Of a stretch of DNA of 64,000 nucleotides, positions 1 through 12,300 are shown piece by piece. The notes beneath the pieces were generated by a model that saw only the letters and a list, made by a program, of their open reading frames with translations, had not been told where the DNA came from and did no database searches. The stretch lies in the NCBI GenBank assembly GCA_016801885.1, contig CM028889.1, forward strand, positions 24,000,001 to 24,064,000, written 5' to 3'. Source of the DNA: Toxotes chatareus. Lineage: Eukaryota; Chordata; Actinopteri; Toxotidae. Position 1 is the stretch's first letter. Every line of letters starts with the position of its first letter. The position numbers and the translations under genes are program-made.

Positions 1-1663
1 AGAACGTGTTCTTAGTTAGACACCCAAAAAAATTCAACTATTCTGCGTCATGAGGACTGTGTGGCTCTGGCTGATCAGATTTGATTGACACTGGCTGTGG
101 CATCGTGTGCACAAGTATGTGAAATGGGCTTTTTCCAGCTCAGCCCTGCCCACTTAAAAACCAGTCAAAAGAGCACAGACCAAAACACAAATGCAGAAAT
201 CTCTCATGTGAAAAACCAAAACTGTTCTAAAGTTGGAGGAAGCTGTTTTCCTGTAAGAGTCCATCGAAGAAAACAGGGTTTTCGAGGATTTGAATGATTT
301 TGTTATATGTATGCTGTGTATATTTGTGTCTTCCTCACACTCATAGTCACTGTCTCGCCCATCGTGGTGTCAAACTTAATCATTAGACCGTATTTACAAG
401 TGCAGTCCAGCTTATGTGTATGTGGCCGTGTGCGATAACGACTGGCACAGAGAGCTCTCTGTGAATAAGCACAGCAGTGCTACCTCTTGCGAGGAACTAA
501 TTAAGCCTCAAAGCTAACTGCTAATCTCTGCCCTGTCCTGCTGGCTGGAGACTGGACAGCCTCTGCAGGCCCTCTGATGATGTCTTCCCTCCAGGAAGGA
601 GATGTGAAGAGCAGGGAGGAGAGAGAGACAGTGTCCTGCTGCTTTTCCTCCTCCCTCCCCACTCTCAGCGTCACGGGGAATATCTTGGTTCAGTGGCCAG
701 CAACTGCTGAAGGGCATGCTGCCCACAGTCCCTCAGAGACACTGTGACACTGTGTGTGTGTGTGTGTGTGTGAGGCAGAGAGAGAGAGAAAGAGATTGTG
801 AGAGAGGGCCCAGCATTGCATATCAACAGTGCCTGAGAGAAGAGACGAGAGAGTACACAGTCAGTATCGACGTTTTCTGATACACCCACCTGTTTTTGCA
901 AACACTTCACCAGAGAGTGCATCTATTTAAGCAGCTTTGAGCTGCATCTGATAGCTGATGCTGTCAGACACGTCGACTCCAACGACGACCACCCTCCTGG
1001 GATTTGATCTCACCGTTCTGTCCAAACTTTACCAAGAATGATGCAACAAACGCATTCACAGGGTTTTTGCAGCAGTTACAGCAGTAGGTTGCAGTCCTGT
1101 TGGCAGAAATGTTTCACAGAGATAGAGATCTGAGAAGAATAATAACATCGGTTCCATTTTTAAGTGTGCAAATAAAAGCGCAGTGCAACTGGTGTTTACA
1201 GTAGAGCCTGTAAGTGGAGGGAACACCACAGCAAATGTTTGAGCTGGTTCCAGTTGATAGAATATAGAACTGATCTTGGAATCACAAAAACTGGACAGTT
1301 AAAGAGAGTTGCTTTAGTGCTGCAGTGGAGGCCTAAGATTACTAACATTCAATCATTCCATCACACTGATTTTGAAAATGTGTTTGCGTTATGTGTCCAC
1401 ATGATGTGAGAAAAACACAAACCTAAAAGTCCAAAGTTCAATTTGGAAAAAATTCCAAACGCAAAAGACCAGTTAGTATTTTTTGTTTTTGACTTTAAGC
1501 CGCACATTGCTTGCCAATTTAAAATGAAAGTGCAAAGTCACATTCATTTTCTTCATTAATACTGGTTACCCTTTGGAATACGCTGAAAATTATTTTTCTG
1601 AAATTTCTTCCCTAATTAGATTTTGGCAGTTATGATGGTTTTTTTTTTTTAATCATAAAATTG

Positions 1664-1664
<1 letters not shown>

Positions 1665-1690
<26 letters not shown>
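1665..1690. repeat. T26 homopolymer
   Basis: Run of 26 T in a dab1 intron, preceded by a shorter T run at 1639-1650. Confidence 0.9.
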
Positions 1691-1696
<6 letters not shown>

Positions 1697-2106
1697 TGAG
1701 TTGAGGCCAGGGTAAACTACTGCCAGAAATAGTCAGCAGCACCGATACCATAACTGTTTCACGCAGCATACATGAAGGACCAGGTGCATCCCTTCATGGT
1801 AAGACAATACTGTCACAGGACTGTTCCACAAAGTGTCTTAAGGCATGCACTCTTCTCACATGTCAACCAAACTGAGCATGTTTGAAACTGGAATGAGAGG
1901 TTTTCTCAGAAAGTGGCTGTTTTATACCGTACCTGACAAACTAGGTTCCAACTCTCTGTATATGTAAATTGCATCTATTCTCTGAACTGTACTCGCTACC
2001 AAGACGTGACAGAACAATTGAATTTATGCAGTCATCTCATTCTCCCGGTCCCTCTTCGTCACCTCGCCACCCGCCCAGAGATAATTCAATAACCTCTGCA
2101 AACGAG

Positions 2107-2108
<2 letters not shown>

Positions 2109-2157
<49 letters not shown>

Positions 2158-2160
2158 TGT
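2109..2160. repeat. (GT)n(GTGC)n compound microsatellite
   Basis: About 15 GT units followed by GTGC units; dab1 intron. Confidence 0.95.
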
Positions 2161-2282
2161 ACATGCATGGCCTTAGCTGTCATTTTCAGGTCAATCCGAG
2201 GCGATAATAATAATCATTACTCTAATTATTAAATTTAGAAGACATGACTCAAACAATGATTATCTATTTCTGCTGGGGCTCA

Positions 2283-2314
<32 letters not shown>

Positions 2315-3263
2315 ATGTGTGTGTGTGTCTGTGTGCAAGCCACTGCCCCCTTGTTAAATTGGTGTCACTACACTCCTGCCATGTCCTAACTTCTGGAATA
2401 GCTTCAAAGCAAGCAGATGTGTGTGTTTAGCCTCTCATGTACAGCGCTCCAACCCCTAGAAAGCATTCAAGGGCTGCTGGGTCATTATGTTGACTGTGTG
2501 TCTCTGCTCCCAGCATGCAGCTGGCATAGACAATAACAACAAAGCAGACATTTAGTGTGACTTAACAGAGGGCCATTGCATATTAAGTTGTGAATTGTGT
2601 TTGTGTGTGTGTGTTTGTGCGTGTTGTGAGTGAGGGCACAGATGAAGTGATCAAGTCGACAGCTTGCCGAGCTGTGATTGTCACTGATCCCCCCTCTGTC
2701 CTCAGGAAAAACAGTGCCATCTGCCATGGGCAATGCCAGCTTGGCACTCCCCACCCAGGCTAAACTAGAGAGGGCAGGGGAGCTAGAAACAGTTTAATGT
2801 GGGATGCAAGGTCTGTGTGTGAGTGTGTTTGTTTCCCTGTACACACTTGAGGGAGTCTGCGTTAGCTTCTTTTTTTTTTTTTCAGGTTTTTGGAGCAGTG
2901 TACTGGAGTTCTTAAATCTGGATCTTTGTGTGTGAATGAGTGGGTTCATGTACCTAACGCACTGATACCAGCTTGTTTTTGTTAATATGAAACTTAATTT
3001 CATTTTCAATAAGGTCTTCACAGGTGATAAAGGTTCTTTTTTATTTTCCTACTGGTTTCAAATTCATATTCTTACGAGAATTGCGCCACCGCACTGAAAA
3101 AGTTGCACGTTATTAGCATTAGGTCATAATTTCTAGGAAAAACTAATAATATGACATGAAAAAAATTGGAATCTTTCAAGACAAAGTACTGTTTCTTGAT
3201 CGTGTCTGCATGATTTATTAAACGTGACTCCTGTGTCACCTGTGTCATCCTTCGCTCCTTCAG

Positions 3264-3395
3264 GTCCTCCAACACCACCATGCGGTCCACGAGATCTCCT
3301 ACATTGCCAAGGACATCACGGACCACCGAGCCTTTGGCTACGTCTGCGGGAAGGAAGGGAACCACCGCTTTGTGGCTATCAAGACGGCACAGTCG
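3264..3395 (+). CDS. dab1: dab1 PTB-domain exon
   Basis: 132 nt, phase 0 at both ends, 44 residues starting VLQHHHAVHEISYIAKDITD and ending VAIKTAQS. This is the central part of the PTB fold, nearly identical to mammalian DAB1. The acceptor is ctccttcag. The donor is gtcggt, weak at positions +3 and +4. It was chosen because it gives AQS followed by AEPVILDL, matching human AQA/AEPVILDL, whereas the next GT is out of frame. Confidence 0.95.
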
Positions 3396-6300
3396 GTCGG
3401 TGTCTGTGTGCAAAGATGTGTGTGTGTGCATTTTCTTCGTATGTGTTTGTACATGTTTTGCCGTGTACCCTTTGTGTGTAGGTTCATGTATGATTCATCA
3501 GGGTCTTTTCTCAATAGCACGAACCTCTTGACATTTAGATAAGGACCCTTGAACACCAGCTCGTGTCCCTTTGTGCTGTTCATCAAACAAACTGTTTACT
3601 CTGTAGAGCTCTGGCTTTAGGTTTTGTGTGTGTTTCTGTGTGTGTGTGTGTGTGTGGAAGGGTTCACAGTCAGTCCTTCAGTAACATACTCTATCTGATA
3701 TTGAGTACTGCTTTTGCACCTGTTATGATAGTTCACTGCTGTTGTTGTGTCTGTGTGCCCGGCTTGTTTAGTCTGGATCCAGCTGGCTCGCTCCGTAGCC
3801 ATATTGATTTCCCATAGTGAGTCGATGAGGGTTTGAGTGTGTGTCACCGGCTCTAATGGCATATCCATCCTCCTTGGGCCATGAACCGTGGCTCTTTGAC
3901 TTAGACAGATACACACAGGCACACACACCCGTCAGGCTTTACTCAACATATACACCAGCCACACTTGCCCTCAAAAAATTGCCGTACAGCGTTGCGCAAG
4001 GCTAAGTTCTCATCGGTCAACTAAGATGTCAGTTACCTGGTGCGTGCGGAAAGGTCACAATTATATTTTACTCCCGTTTTCAGTATTTGAACCAGCCATC
4101 ACTTTCACGCAGACTATTAGCTGTGGAGCAGACAATGAGCACGGTGGAGGCAGAAAGCTTATGGCAGAGGCTGAGGCTGTAATTGGAAAGTAACTGCTTT
4201 GATGTGAATTAACAAAGCGTCTCTGTCGTTGTGAAGACTCAGTGTTAAGGTTCTTCCAAAAAGGCCAATTTAGGGGTACATCCGAAAGTAATTGGCTTAC
4301 CACTAAACTCAGAGTCTCAGCATAAGAAAGACGTGTTTTATTTAGCAAGTTTTAGTGCAGATGGAAGTCCTGCTAATTGTGTAGGAAAGGATTTCGTAGA
4401 CGGCCTCCAATTCATCACGGTCTTTGTTGTAACTTTTTCGAAAAGTTACAGTCGTAATTAATATGAATGGATCGGTTTGTAGCAACCGTGTTTCCAGGTT
4501 ATTAGGAAGGTTACACAGAGTTTAAAGATAAGTTAGTCTCAGTCCAGATCGTCAAAATTTGAAAGTTATTTTTAAAGAAGTTATTACATCTGTAGTTATT
4601 AATTCTTTTTATTTTGGTCCCTTTATAAATTTGGAGCTAAATTACCACTGTGGGAAAATCCTAACAGCACCAATTAAAATAAAATAAAAATGATGTAGTG
4701 GTGAGTCTAGCTTTCTGAGAGTCAGGCAGCAAATGCTTTTTGCTGAATTAACCACTGGCAGCAGGGTTCAGCAGCTCTGTACAAAGATACTGTCTAGTCT
4801 GTCCAGTACGAAAGCTTCTTCCAGGTTTTTACTATGTCATCATTTCTGTAATTGTATGTACTGTCTCCACTTGTACAGTAAGTTCGGGCACTTTCTCTGG
4901 AGGTTGTCAGAAATCATTATAGGAAATGTAGGAAGTCACTAACTGAATTTGATAAAGACGAGGCATGTTGAGGGAAATTCAGTATACCGAGAACTAAATT
5001 CAGGAACATCCCGGAGATATCAAGCCAGTAACCAACACCAGGATTTAATCTGGGTAAAGAAATCCTGATTAGTTTAGATTCAAACAGAACAGAGTGTCCG
5101 CAGTAAAAAAGTCTTTATCACTACTGTTAAGCTCATTTTTGCCGTAGGCTATGAATTAGTCATCTAATTCAAGAGCGCTGAACTGAGGTTGTCTCATCTC
5201 TGTGGACCTGTGAGGTGGCCACTCCTCCCACATCGTCCTCAATGTTTTCTGCATTTACAGTTCTAACATTCACCGCTTGCCTCGGCTCTCTGCATCTTCT
5301 CTCACCTAGAAGTTTTGAGGAGAAGAGAGGAAGCAAAAAAGAAAGTTAGAGCGACGGCGAGTAAAGATGGAGATTAGAGCATGTATTGTCAAATGCAAAG
5401 AGGATCCAAGTCTGACGGAGTGACAGTATGTTTCACTGTTGGCTCAGCAGGAGCCACCGTTTACCTCGGTGTGACTGTTACGAGCAATATGCAGCTGAGA
5501 ACATCTCGCAGAAAGACAACACGAAAATAGAACTACTTCATGTCAGGCAGCGTTCAGGCTGTGAACTCTGGGTGCACTTCACGTAGCTCCAGTCAATAAT
5601 TGATTAGGTCTGAAACACCATTGTACTATCAGACTCTTTGCTGTTGTGCTGTGACAGTAGTTATAAGTTATGAGTCATCTAACTGGTGACAAGGCGGGGT
5701 TCAAGGTAAGACGAGAGGCTAGTACAGGGTCTTTTCACTGTCGGAACCAGGTCTAGAGAAGGACCAGGGTTTCGTAGTGAGATTGTGCAGATGTGTTTGC
5801 GGAGGCTTGTCGCCTATCAGGGCTGTCTTTGTGTGATTGAAGTGTTTTTGTTGTATACTCTCTACGCTGTGTTTGCAGTGTTAATGTCAGTCTGACCGTG
5901 GCTCTAATCACCTGTCATGAGGTACGGCAGGTTCGGTCAACAGTAATGGCCACGGTAACTGGAATAAGCAGGCATGGTTGCCATATATCAATGTCATGAG
6001 TGCATATAGCGTGTGCCTGTTGGTCTGTGAGTGTTAATGGGTGGGGTGGATAATGTGACCTTGTCGTCCTAGGCCGAGCCTGTGATTCTGGATCTGCGGG
6101 ACTTGTTCCAGCTCATCTATGAGATAAAGCAGAGAGAGGAGATGGAGAAGAAGGCCCAGAAAGACAAGCAGTGTGAGCAGGCCGTCTACCAGGTACGCTT
6201 ACCAACTACATGCTACTGTTTTTCCCCTTTAACTTAATCATCTGCCATAAGTATGATGAGCTCCATCCAAGAGACTCTCGACAGATGAGTCAAGTAAGAC

Positions 6301-9300
6301 TTGAAAAAACCTCAAAGCAAGTGAATGACATACGGAGCACCCACTTCATGCCACATCAGTGGCATCATCTGCTCATTGTGCTCATTTCACCTTCCTCTGT
6401 TCTGTCTTCTCTGTATCTCCTGTTTAATATCTCTTTATCTCTTCGTCTGTCTCCCTCTCTCTGATGATTGCCAAATGATTATCTGAATGTTAGGAAGCTG
6501 CTATGTCTTGCTGTGCTTTCCGCCTACTCTTTCTACTTCACCAGCTTAACTTCCCGCCTCTTCCCTCTCTTCTGTCCTCCTCCCTCTGCTCCTCTCTCCT
6601 CTCCCCCGTTTGATCTCTCCGTCTCTTTCCTGCCGCCGCTCATCTGCAGACAATACTGGAGGAGGATCTGGAGGACCCGGTCTACCAGGTAACTTCCTGA
6701 CCAATTGCATTGCTGCTGTCACCTGCTTCATTTCTAGCCAGTCAGCTTGCTCCTCTCTGTGTGCACTGTGGGGAGACAGCCCCTGTTTGGTTACAGTGTG
6801 GTAACAGCACAGTTTGTGCAGTTTGGATGGACTGATGTTCGCAGATGTGTGTGTGTGTGTGTGTGGAGTCACGTGCAGTAAGAGACGCTCAAATCTGTTG
6901 TGTTCGTGGTTCTGAAGCCGTGCGTCTGTGTGCATGTCTGCCGTTTGGGGTGCATGATCAGCTGAAAGATGTAAGTTTTCTCAGCTGCAGTGGGAATTTT
7001 TTCTGCTTAACTTCTCCTCCTGCTTAACGTGTGTCACGTGGATCTATTCTTCAGCTGCCTTTTAATGAGAACCTATTGACATTGCTGTTTGACTAATAAC
7101 CTCTGCAATTTCACCGCCTTTATTCTCAATTTCTTTATCTTCCAATTTCTCTCCTGCTTCTTGTTTTCTCCTCTCGTCCCTCTGCTGCTGACGTTGTAGT
7201 ACATTGTGTTTGAAGCGGGACACGAGCCCATCCGTGACCAATCAGAAGAGAGCATTTATCAGGTACTCACAAGCTCCTGTTGTCTGCTTGTGTCTAAGTT
7301 ATGTGAGTTATCTCGTCACCATCTTGTAGCTACCAAAACGAAGCCCCTTAGAGCAGGTTTAATCTTCTACTTGTCGGCCAATAGGTACCAGCTACATCCT
7401 TCTTTAATGTGATAAATATTTTGTGGCATTCTCATGAATTTAATGGTTTCCATTTTCACACATAAGAATGTAGATACAAGTAAAAGACAGCAAGAATCAC
7501 AGGCGAACAACCAGCCAGCACTCTCTAAAGGGCCTTGACAGCCAAAGCTGGTTACCCCAGGGAGACAAGCCTTTCTCTGGGTGCTCTCCTCAGAGGCGTG
7601 GGTAGACCTCCGAGGGATGAAGAGGGGGAGGGTACTGTGTACATGGAGGGGATGTGGAGGTTATTCCTGGCCTGTGTGGAAGGCGAACCCCTCCTCTTTT
7701 TCCCGCCTCCCCTCCCTCTTTTTTTTTCCCCGTGGAGATGAAAGAAAGTGGGGGAAAGATTAATCACCAGCCTCTCGTTTGATCTTTAAATAAAATGGAT
7801 TGAAAATAGAAAAGAGTGCTGGCGCGCGCACAAACGTACACAAGCAGAAAAATGCACATACACAGATATACATACAAACAACAACCCCACCCCACCACAC
7901 ACACACACACACGTATACACACATCAGGCGTAAGAAACGTGAGCCTCAGCCTGCCTCCAGCCACAGAGGAACTAATGTATGAATAAAGATGGCAGCTTCT
8001 GGAAATAAACATGTGAAAGAAGTAAACAAGGCATCAAGAGGAGGAGAAAGAATGGGACAGGCTGGGCTAGACAGATATCCACATTCTTCATCAGTGCTGT
8101 TTTTCATTTACCACACAGTCTCATTAGGGCACATCCATCTGGAGAAGGATAAAACTTTATCTCAGACCTTGTGTCACTTCAGGAGAGACAAAACCGTAGG
8201 AATCCCAGGATTCATATATATCAGCATTTTGCTATCAGTACTCATTGTTTCTTTTCATTACACACACTGTCAAATCTATCTGCCTGTGTGACATAGATAT
8301 TACATGTCTCCATGTGTGTGACAATCTGAGTTATTACATGTCTGTGGATGTGACAAGCAGCCTTGTCCATTCTTTATTAGGGAGAGAGCAAGAAAGGGGG
8401 ACCAATCACTGCAGGCCGGTAGTCTAATGATTTGCCTAAGATGAGTCCTTACTCCACAGATTTTAATTCTGATTATCTCTGAAACACACACACACACACA
8501 CACTCACACACACACGCTCACTCTCCTAGTGATTGATTTGATTCCTGACGAGTCAGGTTCCAGGGTTTTGTGTTGGCATCCAGTGCGTCGCAGTGCTGTA
8601 ACAGTGATGTGTGAAGACTGTTTCATTGCTTGATTAATCCAGAGGTAACAGGCTCTCCTGGCTGTTCTCTGACTTTATCGGCCGATTGTGTAGGTTCCCA
8701 CCAGTCAGCAGAAGGAAGGGGTCTATGACGTCCCAAAGCGACACCCAGTGAGTGACCGTGTGTTTGCCCGTGTCCCACCTCCCTGCCCCCTCAGCCTGCC
8801 TCCCCCTCTCAGACAAACCTCTCAGCTGTCGCACTCGTGTGTAAAGCCTTTTCCTTCGGTGCCTTCTCCTTTTAGAACCCTGTGATGCTCTAATTTTGCA
8901 GCGATCCTATTTCCTGTTAACATATCTCCCACACGGTGATCCAGTGTGTTTGTGATTTTTTTTTTCCCCCTGAGAGGTTTGCTGGGACCCAGTGCTCTTG
9001 TGCAGTGTGCTGTGCTACTGTTCTGCTTGTCCTGTAGCTGTGGTGGCTGGCGCCCTTCTCCTCATGCTCCATGGTGCCTGCTCCTTATTGTTAACTGGGA
9101 AACTGTATGTGTGTGTCATGTCAGTTTGCTCGATGAAGCATGCCAGGCTGTGGTTTGCCAGTGTTGGGTCCAGTAAAAACCTGCATGACCTTATCCTGGA
9201 TTGCTTTGAGACACTTTTCACTGTCATTTCTTTCTTTTAACGGATAGAAATTATATGACTGACTATAAATGTGCATGGCCTCATGTTTTTGAATCTGTGC

Positions 9301-12300
9301 CTCAGGATCTTGAACAGTTTTTCACCCTGTTCATGCATATAAGTGTTTGCAGGGGAAATCTATGTCACTGTTGTGTGTGTGTGTGTGTGTGTGTATGTTT
9401 AAACTCTTGTTATTGGCTCACACTGCCAGTGGTTATAATGAACGATGACCTTGACCACTGTCAGGCTGCACTATAACTCAGCCGCTCTTTATCTGCCTAT
9501 AAAGATGTTAGTTATATTGCTGCCTGATTTAATCTGCTAAAATCTTCACACTCACAATATCCAGGCTGCTGTCCTCTGTGTGTGTGTGTGTGTGTGTCAA
9601 CACTTCGTCTCATGTTGCTGTTCCAAAGATCAGTTTTCCCTCAGTCCGACCAGAGCCCACCATCTCTGTGCTTATTCCCCCTGCAGTGGGTCTTTTATCA
9701 TTAAACCGCTAAAACTGGACTCCCCCACGTCACTACTGGCAGTCAGAATCCCACTCTATGAATTTTGGTAGGCTGGGAATCAGTCTCGCAGTTTTCTGGC
9801 TGCATATTATCCCCAGCTTTGGTAAGAAGCTTACAGGCACCATAGTATTATTGTTCTCTCCTCACCCAGCCCACAACACATGCTGCTATTTGGATTGCTT
9901 TTGTGTTGGCTGATGTCTGAACGTGAACAAATCCAATATTTCTCTCTTGTTGTGCCACCAATTGGACCAGTCGTCCATTCTGGTTTAAATACAGCAACAT
10001 ACAAGCCTTTTCCCAGTCAGTCATAGGGAGTAAATATAACCCTGGATCAAAGAAGTATAAATGGATCATAGAAATTTAAGAGATTCCCTAGTGGCAGATA
10101 GTGTGTGTTGTAATTTGTAGATAATATGATTTAGTCGTAAGATAAATCCCGACTCACAGAGGGCAGAAAACGGTTGCTGTGCTGCTCTCTGTGGGCTGAA
10201 TCCTTCAGTGGTGTCACAGCAGGTCTTTTCCTTCAAATGTCGAACTGCTGCATTCACATCAAACTGTAAATTTGAGCAGCCTCCTGATGTTCACATCGGC
10301 CTCGAGGAAAAACTGTGAATTTCTGATAACTGCAATATCTTACATTTAGAGTGAAGAACTGCAGTGCAGTGTTACTGCGAAGCTGCCGTTTGCTGGCAGT
10401 GCAGTGTAAATAAAATCCAATCTCAACACCAATAAAATCAGTTCAGCTAATTACAAATGAAAAATACAGCCTTCACAGTGAGTTAAAGTTAGAGTTTAAC
10501 TTATTAATGATCCACTACAAAGATTTAACATTTAGCGTTATTGTTTTTTATGGAGTGACTGCAGGGTTTGCACAGGTGGGTAACTATCTTGAAATAATGC
10601 GTGAAAACATAACAATTGGATATTTTCTCGTTCTTCCTTTTCTTCCAACACGGTGTCAACGCTGCAGTAGCACCTGCTGTGAATACTGAGTGGGGAGTGA
10701 CCACAGGCAGCATCAATTTTCTGACGATTGTTATTTGGGCTGGATTTAGTGTTTATTCCATTGGCAGGAGAGGTTCATGGGCGCCTCAGCAGAAGGATTG
10801 ACACCGGACAGTAACGTTAGATGAGATCACTGCTGCGTGCACACACACACTTCGCTTCAGATGAAATGATACAACTGGCAGAAATGTGACCTCCTGTCCA
10901 CAGCAATCTCTTCTGTTGTTTACTCTGTCACCCTCTTAAATGATGACAAATCAATAAAAATACACACACACACACACACACACCATTTCAATCTACTGAG
11001 CCCTTGACCCTTTAAGAGCTGAGAGAGTGAGTTGAATCAACAGACGCCCTCGCTACCTTTACACATGTAAAGGTCAACATATTACCACCAACCAGCCAAA
11101 CACATCAACTCTGCTCAAACACATATCATATGATATGATATGATACATGATATGATCAGGTAGCCATCACTGTAAATTAGGATATGTTTAAATTGGCCTA
11201 GCTTATAGTTTATATATAAATATCCTCCTAAGTGTGCATGTGTGTGATAGTGATTGTGTATATGTGTTTGTGCGAGAGAGAGTGAGAGACTGAGCAAATG
11301 AGTTACAGAGAGAAAAGAATGTCCACAGTCTGGTGGTGTTTTGTTGAGTTATGACTGTGTGTGTGTGTGTGTGTGTGTGTGTTTGGGTTTGTGTTTGTAT
11401 GTGACAGTTCAGCAGTGTTTTCGTCGCGTGCCAGTGTGATCAGTCACACGGCAGGGGATCAGCAAGGTGGCGTTAATTAAAGGGGCTGCCTTAATTGTAT
11501 GCAGAACACATGTGCACAGGTAATTACTGTTTCCCTGGAGATGGCTAATTGATAGGTGGCGGCTGTACTGATAAAGATAAAGGGCCGGGCAAAGAGATGG
11601 CGAGCGCGTTTAATGGGCACAGAAGGATAATTGGCAGTGCAAGAGAGGGAGAGGGATGGACAGAGAGCAAGAGAAAAGTGAGAAAGCGAGAGGAATGGGC
11701 AGCAGCAGAGTGTAGCTTTTAGCGAGGAAGACGGCAGGGCACCGTGTGTTTCAGTCCAACCGTCAGGTATAATTTAATGTTCCAAAAATGTATGTACATA
11801 CCCAGATTGGTATGTTTCATCAGCTAGCTTGAAATAAATCACTATGAGTTCAGATTTTCAGAATAAAAAAAAAAAAAAAAACACATCTAGTAGAAAAATG
11901 GGCAGTACCTACAGAACTGATTAGTATTGGGCAAGCTGTTATTGTTCTCCACTATCACTTAATGATGGTCGTACTTCATGCTTTCATCCCAAGAAAAGAA
12001 TGAACTCAGCAAAATTGTAGCGCACCAGCTACTCTTGCTTTGCCAGACCAAGGTGCACATTATGTTTCAGGAGAAAGGTCTGGCACAGACCATCATTCAT
12101 TCTTCAGCTGAAAAAGATGTTGGAGGTTTCCTCATACAGTCAGGGAGGATGTGTCGGGGGGGGCTTGAAAAATATGTATTTTTATGGAATATTTGTGTTT
12201 TTGATGTGTTTTAATGTGTTAGTTTGTAATGGCACAAAAGCCTAAGATATGTCATGTTTTGGCTACACAGTCACACTGCTTGGTTTTTATCATGGAGATT

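Larger units (their letters stand above)
1..3263 (+). other. dab1: dab1 intron (upstream part)
   Basis: I see no exon of the first half of the PTB domain here. Content: TG runs at 751-772, 2109-2160 and 2283-2328, and long T runs at 1640-1690. All open frames are short and lack family resemblance. Confidence 0.7.
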
